Counted from the stretch's first letter, positions 21,148 to 30,386 are shown. The stretch: 63,037 bases of DNA from Desulfobacteraceae bacterium (GCA_003599575.1 QZKV01000029.1:1-63037); one strand, 5' to 3'. A program made the numbers and translations. Notes: generated by a model from the sequence alone, not told the origin.

Positions 21148-21698
21148 TCCATCTGTTTACAAGGCCTTGGCCCACAGGGCTGTTGCTGGTCATCATCCTT
21201 TTAGCGGCCGGCTGCAGCCGGGTACAACCGGCTCCCGAAGAAGCTAAAAGCGCGCCTGTGATGGAACCTGCGGAGGCCGGACGGGTGAAGGAAATCCAGC
21301 CCCTGCACCTTGCCGCGGTGCAGCCCCAGCCCGCACCGCCCGAGCCCGAATACTTTGTCCACACCGTCCGAAACAGGGGCGAGACACTCAGCGCCATCGC
21401 CGCCTGGTACACCGGAAGCAGCGCCAACTGGGTACAACTGGCCGGAGCCAACGCGGGCCTCGATCCCAAACGGATCCAAATGGGAACGACCATTCTGATC
21501 CCCGAGGAGATATTAACCACGCGCCTGCCCATGCCGAAAACAGGCTCGCCGCCCGCAGCCAAGAAGAAACTCCCGGCGCCGCTCCAGCGCCCGCAACCGG
21601 TTGAGGTCGAACTGTTCGGCCCCATCGAAAACGCCCAGCCTCCGGGCGTGGTCAATGATCCCGGGCTGCCCCAAGCGCTGCAGACGCTCGACCAATGA
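21144..21698 (+). CDS. LysM-domain lipoprotein
   Basis: 184 residues with a signal peptide and lipobox LAAGC (Cys24), so probably lipid-anchored in the outer or inner membrane facing the periplasm. One LysM peptidoglycan-binding domain lies at about residues 70-122 (YFVHTVRNRGETLSAI ... IQMGTTILIPEE), between Pro/Ala-rich linkers. The ATGA overlap with the AAA/TPR gene implies translational coupling and a shared complex. It may supply the peptidoglycan-binding function that the upstream ExeA-like protein lacks; that is inference. Confidence 0.87.
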   Translation: MIHLFTRPWPTGLLLVIILLAAGCSRVQPAPEEAKSAPVMEPAEAGRVKEIQPLHLAAVQPQPAPPEPEYFVHTVRNRGETLSAIAAWYTGSSANWVQLAGANAGLDPKRIQMGTTILIPEEILTTRLPMPKTGSPPAAKKKLPAPLQRPQPVEVELFGPIENAQPPGVVNDPGLPQALQTLDQ

Positions 21699-22322
21699 CA
21701 TCCCAGCTCTGCATGCTTTGCAGCCCATGCCCCTTCCTCCTTTGCTGCATTCTCGGTTGTGCCCCGATAACCCCGCATTTGAGTCTGAACCGTTCCATTC
21801 CTGCCGGCGCCACATTTGCTGCCGCCCTTTGCAGCGTAATCTAAAATGGTCGGTCGACAACCTGTTCCAAATCCCTGTATCGTTTTCGTCTTTATGATTA
21901 CAGATAGGTAAATGACTCAACTTTCGGTATCCACTGGCGGCAATTCTGCCCGAACTCGACCGGTCGTGCGGGACCCAGAGGTTTGTGAGCCATGCGTTTT
22001 AGTGCCCCCTAGGGCGCGCAGGATCATCGGGCCGAGGCTGAATAGCAATTCAGCAGACTTGCCGCAGCCCAGGTGGGGTCGGATTCAGGATCGGACCAAC
22101 GGATGACTCCATTTATACCTGAATGAAGGGAGGGATTTCGTTCCTCCAGCGCTTTTATAATCCTGAGGGCATCTGAATACTCAAGATCGGCGCAGGCAAT
22201 CCGATATATCAAGTTAGCGGTTGAGATCTGATCCGTTCCCTTGACTGCCGGCCCTGTGGCCGGATGGAGGCAGGCGTCTCGATCCGCGCAACAGCCTTTT
22301 AACAGCCGTGAGTGGAGACCCA
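21699..22322. other. Gene-free interval before the hybrid kinase
   Basis: 624 bases with no supportable gene. Two small perfect hairpins are visible: GCTGAAT/ATTCAGC at 22037-22054 and CCGGCC/GGCCGG at 22248-22263. It presumably holds the promoter of the downstream hybrid kinase. Confidence 0.5.
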
Positions 22323-24674
22323 ATGCGGACGATTCCGCCCCGAAACCATTCGTATGATGATGACCGGAAGGTGATGCCTTTGCAGGGCTTGGCCGACCTG
22401 ATCGGCGTGGAGGACAGGCATCTGGCCGCCCTCGTAGAGCACTCCAATGAGGTCATTGTCTCCTTGACGCTGAACGGATTGGTTTTAAGCTGGAACAGCG
22501 CGGCGGAAACCGTTTACGGTTACACAGCGGATGAAATGCTCGGCCGCCCCATTTTGGTCTTATCTCCCAAGGATGCAGCCGCTGAAATTTCATCCCTGCT
22601 CGCGCGCATCCGTGAGGGGCATTGGGCCGACCGCCTGGAGACCGCATGGCAGCGAAAGGATGGCGGACGGATCAACGTTGCCCTGATCCTTTCTCCTATT
22701 AAAAACGCATTCGGATCCATGGTGGCGATCTCCATTATTGCGCGGGACATGGCTCTGGAAAAAAAGCTCAAAACGGAGTTGGATTTTGAAAGGGCTCTGA
22801 TTGAAAGCGCCTTCAACGCCTTGCGGGATATCTTTTTCGTGGTCGATCTGGATGGCCGCCTGTTGCGCTGGAACAATTACTTGGGTGCGATCTCCGGATA
22901 CACGGATGCCGAATTGGCTCGCATGCACGCCTTTGATTTTTTTACCGATGACGGGCGGCGCGAGGTGGAACGCGCGATCGCCGAAGTGCTGGCCAAGGGC
23001 GAAGCGCACCTTGAAGCCGACGGCCTGGCCAAAGACGGCAGGATCATCCCGTTCGAACTGCTCGGATCGATCCTCAACGGTGATCAGGGCAAGCCTTTCG
23101 CCATTTGCGGCATCGCGCGTGACGTCTCAGACCGCCGCAAAGCCGAGGAGATACTCCGGCTGACCCAATTTGCCATCGATCATTGCTCCGATGCAGCCTA
23201 TTGGATGGAGCCGGACGGACGGATTTTTTATGTCAACCGGGAAGCCTGCCGCGTGCTGGGGTACACGCGCGATGAGCTGTTGGGAAAGTCTGTCTATGAC
23301 ATCGATCCCAATTTTGAACCCGACACCTGGATCGATCACTGGCGTCTTATCAAGGAAAACCGTTCTCTGCGGCTGGAGTCGGTGCATCGCACCAAAGCGG
23401 GTCAAAATATTCCGGTCGATATCTCGGCCAACTATGTGCGCTTCGGTGACCGGGAGTGCAACTGCGCATTCGCCCGCGATCTGACGGAAAAAAAGCGCGC
23501 TGAACAAAAGGCCCGCGAATATGAAATCCGCATGCATATGTCCCAGCGTATGGAAGCTCTGGGAGCACTGGCCGGCGGCATCGCGCACGATTTCAACAAT
23601 ATTCTTTCCTCCATCATCGGCTTTTCGGAGCTGGCCTTGGACAACTTACCGCCGGAAACCGAAGTGCATGACAATGTCCGCGAGATACTAACAGCCGGCA
23701 TGCGCGCCCGCGACCTGGTCCGGCAGATCCTGACCTTCAGCCGCCAGGTCGAGCACGAGAAACTACCCCTGCAAATCAAGATTATTGTCAAAGAAGCCCT
23801 CAAACTGTTGCGGGCATCCATTCCCGCTACCATCGATATCCGATCGGACCTGCAATGCGATGATCTGATCCTGGCCGATGCGAGTCAAATGCATCAGATC
23901 ATCATGAACCTGTGCACCAACGCCAATCAATCCATGCAGCCGGAAGGCGGGACACTGCAGGTAACCCTTAAAAAAGTCGAACTGACGGAGGCTTACACCA
24001 ACGACCATCCGGATGTAAAACCCGGCGTGCATGTCGAACTGACCGTGGCGGACACCGGCAAGGGAATCGAGCCGGGTATTCTGGATCGAATATTCAATCC
24101 ATTTTTCACAACCAAGAAGCAGGGCGAGGGCACCGGGCTGGGGTTATCGATGGTGCACGGCATCGTCAGCGATCATGGCGGCCATATTCTGGTCCGCAGC
24201 AAGGTCGGCAAAGGATCCGTTTTTACCGTCTATTTGCCTGTACTTGAACGCAACCAGGTAAACGTCTACGGCCACGATGCGCCCCTGCCCACCGGCGCCG
24301 GGCACATCCTGCTGGTGGATGATGAGCCGGCGGTGGGCAACATGACCATGGTGGTACTCCAGCGCCTCAATTACCGCGTCACCCTCCTGAGCAGCAGCAT
24401 CGAGGCCCTTGCCTATTTCAACGAAGATCCGGCCCACTTTGACCTGGTGATCACCGACATGAACATGCCCCACCTCCCGGGGCATAAGCTGGCTGCGGAA
24501 TTGATCAGAATCAGGCCGAACATCCCGGTGGTCCTTTGCACGGAATCCAATGAACAAGTTGGCGATGCCGTGTCGCTGGACAACGTTTTCAAAGCCTTTC
24601 TCAAGAAGCCGGTCGAGAAGAAAAAGTTGGCTGAAATTGTACACGAGCTCTTGAATCCGCAAGTTCAAAAATGA
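22323..24674 (+). CDS. Hybrid histidine kinase, PAS-PAS-PAS-HisKA-HATPase-Rec
   Basis: 783 residues from ATG 22323; a GTG at 22308 is an alternative. Three PAS domains (about 35-150, 155-270, 280-400; marked by [33 protein letters not shown] and [16 protein letters not shown]). HisKA is of the HDFNN type ([17 protein letters not shown], His near 421), then HATPase_c with [20 protein letters not shown], and a C-terminal receiver (acceptor Asp near 710 in [12 protein letters not shown]). No transmembrane helix, so it senses a cytosolic signal. It is isolated, with its own terminator-like hairpin downstream; no dedicated partner is adjacent. Confidence 0.92.
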   Translation: MRTIPPRNHSYDDDRKVMPLQGLADLIGVEDRHLAALVEHSNEVIVSLTLNGLVLSWNSAAETVYGYTADEMLGRPILVLSPKDAAAEISSLLARIREGHWADRLETAWQRKDGGRINVALILSPIKNAFGSMVAISIIARDMALEKKLKTELDFERALIESAFNALRDIFFVVDLDGRLLRWNNYLGAISGYTDAELARMHAFDFFTDDGRREVERAIAEVLAKGEAHLEADGLAKDGRIIPFELLGSILNGDQGKPFAICGIARDVSDRRKAEEILRLTQFAIDHCSDAAYWMEPDGRIFYVNREACRVLGYTRDELLGKSVYDIDPNFEPDTWIDHWRLIKENRSLRLESVHRTKAGQNIPVDISANYVRFGDRECNCAFARDLTEKKRAEQKAREYEIRMHMSQRMEALGALAGGIAHDFNNILSSIIGFSELALDNLPPETEVHDNVREILTAGMRARDLVRQILTFSRQVEHEKLPLQIKIIVKEALKLLRASIPATIDIRSDLQCDDLILADASQMHQIIMNLCTNANQSMQPEGGTLQVTLKKVELTEAYTNDHPDVKPGVHVELTVADTGKGIEPGILDRIFNPFFTTKKQGEGTGLGLSMVHGIVSDHGGHILVRSKVGKGSVFTVYLPVLERNQVNVYGHDAPLPTGAGHILLVDDEPAVGNMTMVVLQRLNYRVTLLSSSIEALAYFNEDPAHFDLVITDMNMPHLPGHKLAAELIRIRPNIPVVLCTESNEQVGDAVSLDNVFKAFLKKPVEKKKLAEIVHELLNPQVQK

Positions 24675-24849
24675 CCACCACTGGGTCGGTTTGACCGAAG
24701 GTGGAAATGTTTTTCATTCACGACTTGCTAGATAAAGACTTTTGGCTCTGCTTCGAGATGACGGAAAAACGGATTTCCTGCGGCTTCGTCAAAGCGTACA
24801 GACAAGTTTTTCATTGGATGGAGTTTCATTGCGCGGAAGCGGGACAGTC

Positions 24850-24880
24850 AAACGGCGACTTGATCAAGCCGCCGTTTTTA
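24850..24880 (+). terminator. Rho-independent terminator, possibly bidirectional
   Basis: Perfect 8-bp stem AAACGGCG (24850-24857) with CGCCGTTT (24870-24877), continuing into TTTTT on the plus strand. It ends the hybrid kinase transcript and also lies just past the small basic protein gene on the minus strand. Confidence 0.6.
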
Positions 24881-24887
24881 GAGCCAT

Positions 24888-25022
24888 TTAGTCTTGTTTG
24901 GACAAATTGGCCAGAACCTCTTCGTTCCGGGCAATCCGTTTCTGATCGGTTTTCCGATTGGTTTTATGGGCTTGTCTTTTCTTTTTGCGGATCATTTTTA
25001 TTTTATACGTCTTCGATGTCAT
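24888..25022 (-). CDS. Small basic protein, 44 residues
   Basis: The frame begins ATG ACA TCG AAG and ends TAA at 24888. A near-perfect AAGGAGA lies six bases before the ATG, far better than for any competing frame here. The product has about 17 Lys/Arg residues, begins MTSKTYKIKMIRKKKRQ and ends VLANLSKQD. The composition suggests an RNA- or ribosome-associated small protein. I do not recognise a named family and assign no function. It lies downstream of yedF on the same strand, 194 bases away, and is followed by an inverted repeat. An overlapping plus-strand 114-codon frame has no ribosome site. Confidence 0.72.
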   Translation of the reverse strand: MTSKTYKIKMIRKKKRQAHKTNRKTDQKRIARNEEVLANLSKQD

Positions 25023-25216
25023 GTGGTTGTCTCCTTTGCATTTGATCGCTGTGCGAAGCGGCGCCGTATCAGCGGGAGACTTCTACCACGGCGCTGCCGG
25101 AAAACGCAATGGGAAATGATCCGTTTGGCCGCGGCCCCGGAGGTACCCGTGGCGTCGGTCGAGGGAAAAAACCTGAAGTTTAGATAACCGATTGCGGGCA
25201 ACGTACCGGCGGAGTT

Positions 25217-25819
25217 CTACAGGTTGATCACCTTGTCGGCCAACTGCATGGCGGTGGCGATATCCAGCATGTTGGTGGTTTGGCCGACTCTTCTTTTCTC
25301 CATGAGTTTAAAGTGTTCCAGACAGGTGCCGCAGGCAAGAATGCTGATCCCTTTTTCTTCGTATTGTTTCAATTCTTCAAGGACGGGTGATCCTTCCACC
25401 GTCAGCCGCACACCGTTGTTGACAAAGATCAGGCGCCAAAGGTCCGTTCCCATTTCCGGAAGAGTGCGGATAAAGTTCACCATCAACCGCCGGCCAAGTT
25501 CATCATCCCCGGAGCCGATGCGGTCGTTGGCGCACATGACCATTATCTTCTGCTCATGTTCGACTGCGGCGGGCGTTGGGTGCGCTTGCGGCGCGGATGT
25601 GGTACGGCCGGTGCCCACCACCGTAAAACCTTCGCCCTCCCGGGCGAGCGCGGTCTCGAAGCCCTGCGATTTTAAAAAGCGCTGAACATTTTGCTGTGAG
25701 GCGGCATTGTCCAGAAGCACCCTGATCGCATCCGGGTTCTCCTGTTCCAGGACGGCTTTGGTGTGCAGGACCGGTGCGGGGCAAGACAGTCCGCGGGCAT
25801 CTATTTCCTTCATTTCCAA
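25217..25819 (-). CDS. yedF: Selenium-metabolism protein YedF (TusA-like + DsrE-like)
   Basis: 200 residues: an N-terminal TusA/SirA-like domain (1-75) with DARGLSCPAPVL (Cys13, the sulfur- or selenium-carrying position), and a C-terminal DsrE-like domain (about 90-200) with VMCANDRIGSGDDELG and ILACGTCLEHF. This fusion is the YedF protein that regularly accompanies selD in selenium-using bacteria; its biochemical role is not settled, with selenium delivery being the usual proposal. AAGGAG lies eight bases before the ATG. The gene follows selD by 58 bases, so the two are probably one transcript. Confidence 0.9.
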   Translation of the reverse strand: MEMKEIDARGLSCPAPVLHTKAVLEQENPDAIRVLLDNAASQQNVQRFLKSQGFETALAREGEGFTVVGTGRTTSAPQAHPTPAAVEHEQKIMVMCANDRIGSGDDELGRRLMVNFIRTLPEMGTDLWRLIFVNNGVRLTVEGSPVLEELKQYEEKGISILACGTCLEHFKLMEKRRVGQTTNMLDIATAMQLADKVINL

Positions 25820-25843
25820 TTCTCCTTTTTAGAACCGCTAACT

Positions 25844-25870
25844 CAACAAACCCAACAAAACCAACAAACC
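25844..25870. repeat. Three tandem 9-bp repeats in the selD-yedF gap
   Basis: CAACAAACC, CAACAAAAC and CAACAAACC stand head to tail between the selD stop codon and the yedF ribosome-binding site. One unit differs by one base. It could change leader length by slippage. Confidence 0.7.
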
Positions 25871-25877
25871 CATCGCA

Positions 25878-26927
25878 CTAAGTGACCATGATCTTTTCCG
25901 CCGCATCCGCCGTGACCTCGCCGATGGGGGTGGCGTCCGCCACACCTTTTTGGATCAATTCGGAGACCAGTTCATCGGCCCGCTCCCGAGCGATGCTGAT
26001 CAGCAACCCGCCCGAGGTTTGCGGATCGAAAAGCACATCCTGCATTACCGCATCCACAGTGTGTGCGAACGAGACCATGGGGAGCCGAAAGCTTTTGTTC
26101 TTATGGGCGCCGGCCGGCAGCAGTCCCATGGCAGCGAACTCCAGGGCTTCGGCCAGGATGGGCACCTTGCGGGCCCGAATATGCACGCTGCATCCCGATC
26201 CGACGACCATTTCGGCCGTATGGCCCAGCAAACCGAATCCGGTGATGTCGGTACAAGCGTGCACCGGGTAAGCCGTCATTACCTCGGCCGCAGCGCGATT
26301 CAGCGTTGCCATCAGGCGGATAATCCGTTCGGTCAGTTCGGGGGAAGCCAGTTCCCCTTTGATGGCCGTATTGATCACACCGCTGCCCAGCGGCTTGGTA
26401 AGGATCAGGACATCGCCCGGTTTCAAATTTCGCTTGACCAGCACCTTGGCCGGGTGGACGAAGCCGGTTACGGCTAAACCATATTTCAATTCGTGGTCCT
26501 CAACGCTGTGCCCGCCGATCAAAACCACTTGGGCTTCCTGCATTTTGTCCAGCCCGCCCTGTATGATTTGACGCAGCACACCGATATCCAACCGGTTGAG
26601 TGGAAATCCCACCAGATTCATGGCCGTCTTGGGAACCCCGCCCATGGCGTACACATCGCTCAGAGCGTTGGCCGCGGCGATCTGCCCGAACCAGTAGGGA
26701 TCATCCACGATGGGCGTGAAAAAATCGACCGTTTGGATCAGTGCCAGGTCGTCCGAGACACGGTACACCCCGGCGTCGTCGGCGCGTTCCAATCCGACCA
26801 GAACGTTGCCATCCGTTGGAAACATGATGCCGCAAAGTGCCTTATCCAGGTCCCCTGGAGAGAGCTTGGACGCTCAACCGGCACCCTGAACGGTCTGGGT
26901 CAGTTTAAGTTTTTTGAGTTCCGTCAT
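25878..26927 (-). CDS. selD: Selenide, water dikinase SelD, itself a selenoprotein (in-frame UGA)
   Basis: 349 residues if the UGA at 26874-26876 is read as selenocysteine. A conventional frame would start only at MFPTDGNVL (26825) and lack the catalytic N-terminus. Upstream, in the same frame, ATG 26927 begins MTELKKLKLTQ and gives GAG-Sec-ASKLSPGDL, matching the SelD catalytic motif where Cys or Sec activates ATP-dependent selenophosphate formation. Later landmarks are IQTVDFFTPIVDD, NALSDVYAMGG and CTDITGFGLLGH. A hairpin placed like a bacterial SECIS follows the UGA. SelD makes selenophosphate for SelA. yedF follows in the same orientation. Confidence 0.93.
26845..26876 (-). promoter_or_regulatory. 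Bacterial SECIS element in selD
   Basis: On the minus strand, fourteen bases after the UGA a perfect 6-bp stem TCCAGG/CCTGGA closes a GGA triloop. The loop lies 21-23 bases after the UGA and begins with G, within the spacing described for bacterial SECIS elements, which recruit SelB with Sec-tRNA. Confidence 0.75.
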
Positions 26928-27052
26928 CTTCTTTTCCTGCCGCCGGCTTGATCAAGCGATTTTCAAGCCTTTCTATAGATTCTCTAAATTCAATTGATAG
27001 CTAATGTAAATATAAAAATAACAAAATCCAAAATTTTTCAGAAAAAAACCCT

Positions 27053-27577
27053 TCATTCAGAATCGCCCCTATGCAGCCGCCAGATGTCAGCGACCCGATC
27101 GGCGACCTGGGCAACGGCAAGACGGTCGGTATCGATTTCGAATTGCGCGGCCGCCCGATATCGTTCAAGGCGTTGGGCCAGGACCTCGGCGATCTCTTCG
27201 GTAAAGGTCTTGCCCGGTGTCAAGGCCGGCCGCTGACTGTCCGTCTGGATACGCGCGACGATTACCTCCACCGAAGCCTTCAACCAGACGATCAGCGCGG
27301 TGGCTTTCAGGACCGCTATGTTTTCGGGCCGCTCGATAAGGCCGCCTCCGGTATCGATCACCAGGTTATCTTGTGTGGCCAGAATCCGCGCCTGTTCACT
27401 TTCCAAGTCACGGAAACCCGGCCAGCCAAGCGCTTGAACAATTTGGGGGACAGTCATGCGCGCTTTTTCGATGATGGCGGCATCCATGGAAACATAGCGG
27501 AGCCCAAGTCGTTTGGCGACGATGCGGCCCACGGCGCTTTTGCCGGTACCCCGGTATCCGATCAATACCAGATTCAT
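27053..27577 (-). CDS. aroK: Shikimate kinase
   Basis: 174 residues; P-loop GYRGTGKSAVG near the N-terminus (7-17), the shikimate-binding Asp in VSMDAAI, IDTGGGLIERPEN, and the lid region RPAL. It phosphorylates shikimate at O3 with ATP. The longer open frame to 27838 runs into aroE coding sequence and is rejected; ATG 27577 overlaps the aroE stop in an ATGA, indicating translational coupling. It is the second gene of the aroE-aroK pair. Confidence 0.92.
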   Translation of the reverse strand: MNLVLIGYRGTGKSAVGRIVAKRLGLRYVSMDAAIIEKARMTVPQIVQALGWPGFRDLESEQARILATQDNLVIDTGGGLIERPENIAVLKATALIVWLKASVEVIVARIQTDSQRPALTPGKTFTEEIAEVLAQRLERYRAAAQFEIDTDRLAVAQVADRVADIWRLHRGDSE

Positions 27578-28443
27578 GATGCCAGATGCTCCATGACGAC
27601 CTGACGCATCACCGCGGCGGGTGCCGCAACGCCGGTGAAGCGTTCGAATTGCAGTACGGCCTGGTTGATGAACATATCGACGCCGGAAATGACTTGCAGC
27701 CCGCGGGTGCGGGCATCGCACAGCAGTTTTGTTTCCAACGGGGTATAGACGATATCGAAGACAACCTGTCCGGATCGAAACAAGTCGATGGGAATCAGCG
27801 AACGGTCCGCATGCGGACGCATGCCCACGGAGGTACAATGGACAATGAGGTCTGCTTCGGCCATCGCTGCGGCAAGCGAATTACGCGCCAGCAATTCGGC
27901 CTGCACCTGTGCTGGTGTGCCCGCCGCCAGATCGGCGGCCAGCCCCCGCAGCAGGACTGCGTTGATATCCAGCAATGTGATCGATGCAAGCACAGCGCTT
28001 CGGGCAAGCGTGAATGCAATCGCCCTGGCCGCTCCGCCGGCTCCCAGGATCAAAACCCGTTTGCCATCGAGCGACACGCCGGCATCGCTGAGGGCCCTGA
28101 GAGCGCCCGGCCCATCCGTTCCCAGGCCGATCAGCCGGTCCTTTTCATGCACCACCGTGTTGATGGAACCAATGGATCGATCCGCCGCATCGATCTGGTC
28201 CACATGCTTCATGGCCTCAATTTTGTGCGGGATGGTGACACTCATGCCTCTGAAATTGCCCAGGGCGCGCATGCCGGCCAAAGCGTTTTGGAGATCCGTC
28301 ACCGGACAGGCCACATAGACGAAGTCCAATCCCAAAGCCGCGTAGGCGGCATTGTGAATGACCGGGGAGAGGCTATGCGCCACCGGATTGCCGATCACGG
28401 CGCAAAATTGCGTGCTGCTGCCGATGGATCTGATATCCTTCAT
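27574..28443 (-). CDS. aroE: Shikimate dehydrogenase (NADP)
   Basis: 289 residues. The N-terminal substrate domain carries NPVAHSLSPVIHNAAY (shikimate-binding Ser pair), VTIPHK (catalytic Lys) and GSINTVV; the Rossmann part carries LILGAGGAARAIAF, and the C-terminal block has ISGVDMFINQAVLQFE. It reduces 3-dehydroshikimate. Start ATG 28443 (MKDIRSIG) has AAGAGGAG upstream, better than the frame start at 28506. Its stop overlaps aroK. Confidence 0.93.
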   Translation of the reverse strand: MKDIRSIGSSTQFCAVIGNPVAHSLSPVIHNAAYAALGLDFVYVACPVTDLQNALAGMRALGNFRGMSVTIPHKIEAMKHVDQIDAADRSIGSINTVVHEKDRLIGLGTDGPGALRALSDAGVSLDGKRVLILGAGGAARAIAFTLARSAVLASITLLDINAVLLRGLAADLAAGTPAQVQAELLARNSLAAAMAEADLIVHCTSVGMRPHADRSLIPIDLFRSGQVVFDIVYTPLETKLLCDARTRGLQVISGVDMFINQAVLQFERFTGVAAPAAVMRQVVMEHLAS

Positions 28444-28797
28444 AATGCTCCTCTTGAGCCGAGATATGGGGGTCGAGCGGTAAGTTCTTTCGCATCCTAT
28501 ATGCAATGTCAGCCCCTATGTCGAGCCATTCGTTGCCACTTGCCGGTAACCTTCTTCCGGCGTGGCGCTTTTAGGGCGTAACGCTGCCAATGGGCTTAAC
28601 ATATAAACCTGGAAAAGCATCAATGCGCGGCCGGAGGAACATCACGCGCAGAGTCCAAATCGGGCGCGCCCAAACGGGCAACGGGCCAACGGACATTCAG
28701 GCATGCACAGGGCCTTGCAATCGCCGCACCTCCCACCTATATTGATAGCCGGTTGTATCGAGATGCCGTCAACACATCCAAAGGAGAATTGCCCAGC
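28444..28797. other. Divergent intergenic region between aroE and DUF3786 gene
   Basis: 354 bases without a supportable gene; it holds the promoters of both neighbours. A few short GC-rich repeats occur but no clear operator. Confidence 0.45.
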
Positions 28798-29409
28798 ATG
28801 GCCCGTATCGATGATTTTCAGCAGGCCCGCGATTTGGCCGCCGGAGAGTTGTCCCAAGAGGATTTGCAGGCGATCGCCGCGCGCTCAGGATTCGCGTTGA
28901 CCGGAAGCACTGTTTTGCGGGCACCTTTTCTCAACCGGGTGTATCGCATCGCATCTCCGGATTTCACCTTCTCCGATGAAGACGATCCTTCAGCCCAGGT
29001 GCCGCTTCATGAACAAGTGCTGATCCTGCACTATTTGAAAGGATGCCGGCCGCTCCTGAAAAGCCGGTGGGTGGCCTACCGCGAGCTTCCCGGCGCCGGT
29101 TTTTATTTCGGCGCGTTCATCAAGCGGGCCATTGAGCCGCTTAAAAAAGCATTCGGCCGGAATGTTCAGGCATTGAAAACAGCGGGCGCCCGGTTGGGTG
29201 CGCTACCGATCGGAACCGGCGATGCCGGATTGCATTTCGACCTGTTGCCCTATGCCCCCATTCAAATCATTCTATGGCAAGGCGATGACGAATTCCCGGC
29301 TGAAGCCAATATCCTTTACGATGCCTCGGCCGGGGAATACTTTTCCCCCGAAGATGCAGCCTGGCTGGCCAGCCTGACGGTGTACCGGCTGATGGCGCTT
29401 GCCCGTTGA
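28798..29409 (+). CDS. DUF3786 domain protein
   Basis: 203 residues, soluble. The body matches the DUF3786 pattern: HEQVLILHYL, RWVAYRELPGAGFYFGAFI, PIGTGDAGLHFDLLPYAPIQIILWQGDDEFPA (shown in parts), and NILYDASAGEYFSPEDA. The family occurs mainly in strict anaerobes, often near corrinoid or redox genes; no function is established. ATG 28798 (MARIDDF) has AAGGAG eleven bases upstream and is preferred over a longer frame starting at 28753. Confidence 0.8.
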   Translation: MARIDDFQQARDLAAGELSQEDLQAIAARSGFALTGSTVLRAPFLNRVYRIASPDFTFSDEDDPSAQVPLHEQVLILHYLKGCRPLLKSRWVAYRELPGAGFYFGAFIKRAIEPLKKAFGRNVQALKTAGARLGALPIGTGDAGLHFDLLPYAPIQIILWQGDDEFPAEANILYDASAGEYFSPEDAAWLASLTVYRLMALAR

Positions 29410-29497
29410 TTCGGCAAACGGTCGATTTGCTGATGGGTGGTGCGTTTCTTCCGGACCAGATTCAGAAAGATTCGAACAATCGACCACCTGGCCAGAA

Positions 29498-29968
29498 TCA
29501 ATCCACCGGCATTTCATGCGTCACCCACTGCCCCCAACCATCGACCATATAGAACACTTGTTCGAATCCCAACCAAGTCAATTTTTCGGCCAACTCCTTG
29601 GACAGTGCGCACCGCGGGCCTTCGCAATAAGCCACGATCGGCCGGTCCGAAGGATAACTGGCCATCAGGCGATCCGCCCATTGATCGAACAAATTGGGGT
29701 CCAGATGAACGGCTCCCTGAATGTGGCCCGCCTCATAGGCGACCAGGGGACGGGCATCTGCAAACAAAGCATTTTTTTCTGCAAACATTTTTTGAGCCTG
29801 TTCGAAGCTGATTTGCTTGAACAATTGCCCGTTATCTTCTATCGGCACTGCGGGCGGCGCAGACCCCACCAAGGTCAAGGCATCCGGGCGGACAATGTAA
29901 CTTGCTCCGGCCAAAACCAGTGCGATGAGCATCACCAGCATCGCTTCATAAACAATTTTGCGCATCAT
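29498..29968 (-). CDS. Membrane-anchored rhodanese-domain protein
   Basis: 156 residues with one N-terminal hydrophobic helix (about 8-30) serving as anchor or uncleaved signal, then a rhodanese domain (about 50-150) with FADARPLVAYEAGHIQGA and an active-site loop YCEGPRC. The first Cys of the loop is the expected sulfur acceptor. Orientation suggests a periplasmic location. Substrate unknown. Such proteins often precede a DoxX-like gene, but none is adjacent here. Confidence 0.85.
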   Translation of the reverse strand: MMRKIVYEAMLVMLIALVLAGASYIVRPDALTLVGSAPPAVPIEDNGQLFKQISFEQAQKMFAEKNALFADARPLVAYEAGHIQGAVHLDPNLFDQWADRLMASYPSDRPIVAYCEGPRCALSKELAEKLTWLGFEQVFYMVDGWGQWVTHEMPVD

Positions 29969-30216
29969 GGGTCGCGTCCATTCTAAATATTTGTTTGCAC
30001 TTTAGCACGGGAGTCGCGTGGGAGACAAGGCAAGGGTTGCTTGCCGGTAATCCGGCTGCCCGCGGCCTTTCCGTGGCAGGGTAACCGCATTTGGAAATCA
30101 GCCTTGCGCTGGTCCCCGAGCGCCACCTTCCCAGCGAAACCTTTTTTATCTCTATATCTTCGAGTGATCTTAGCAAAACCCAAATGCGGTTACTCTGCTT
30201 TCCGTGGGCCTACCCC

Positions 30217-30245
30217 TTGACTTTTCCGAAAAGCGCGGGTACAGA
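30217..30245 (+). promoter_or_regulatory. Putative sigma70 promoter of the aroF-pheA leader
   Basis: TTGACT at 30217-30222, a 17-base spacer, then TACAGA at 30240-30245. A start near 30252 would give a short 5' end before the leader peptide. The -10 is a weak match. Confidence 0.45.
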
Positions 30246-30274
30246 TGCGCAAGTTACTAGAAAGGTGCAACCCA

Positions 30275-30358
30275 GTGTCGCCAAACGTTCCCATGACCAT
30301 GAACCTTTTTATCAGCGGATGCTTCTTTAGCTTTAGAAGCATCCATCCGGTGATGTAG
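30275..30358 (+). CDS. Phe-rich leader peptide (attenuator)
   Basis: Twenty-seven codons from GTG 30275, with AAAGG at the right distance, or 21 codons from ATG 30293. The core NLFISGCFFSFRSIHPVM has four Phe, three within a four-codon stretch (TTC TTT AGC TTT). Those codons lie in the first arm and loop of a perfect hairpin (30317-30344), the layout of E. coli pheA/pheST-type leaders, in which ribosomes starved for Phe-tRNA stall and prevent termination. It precedes a terminator and the DAHP synthase/prephenate dehydratase gene. Confidence 0.65.
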   Translation: MSPNVPMTMNLFISGCFFSFRSIHPVM

Positions 30359-30386
30359 CGCCCTAAAAAGCGACGACCCCGGGTGG
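30317..30386 (+). promoter_or_regulatory. Attenuator 1:2 hairpin and 2:3 antiterminator
   Basis: Hairpin 1:2 is GGATGCTTCT (30317-30326) with AGAAGCATCC (30335-30344), perfect over 10 bp with an 8-base loop. Alternatively CCATCCGG (30343-30350) can pair with CCGGGTGG (30379-30386), 8 bp with one G-U, which would break both hairpin 1:2 and the downstream terminator. The two are mutually exclusive, as classical attenuation requires. Confidence 0.6.

Noticed and set aside
24701..25045. 114-codon plus-strand frame
   Set aside because: No ribosome-binding site or family pattern, and it overlaps a well-formed minus-strand small gene and a terminator hairpin.
27578..27838. N-terminal extension of shikimate kinase
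   Set aside because: The extension is out-of-frame aroE coding sequence; the kinase fold begins at ATG 27577 overlapping the aroE stop codon.
30091..30330. 79-codon plus-strand frame across the aroF-pheA promoter
   Set aside because: No ribosome site or family pattern; it runs through the promoter and the leader peptide in a different frame.
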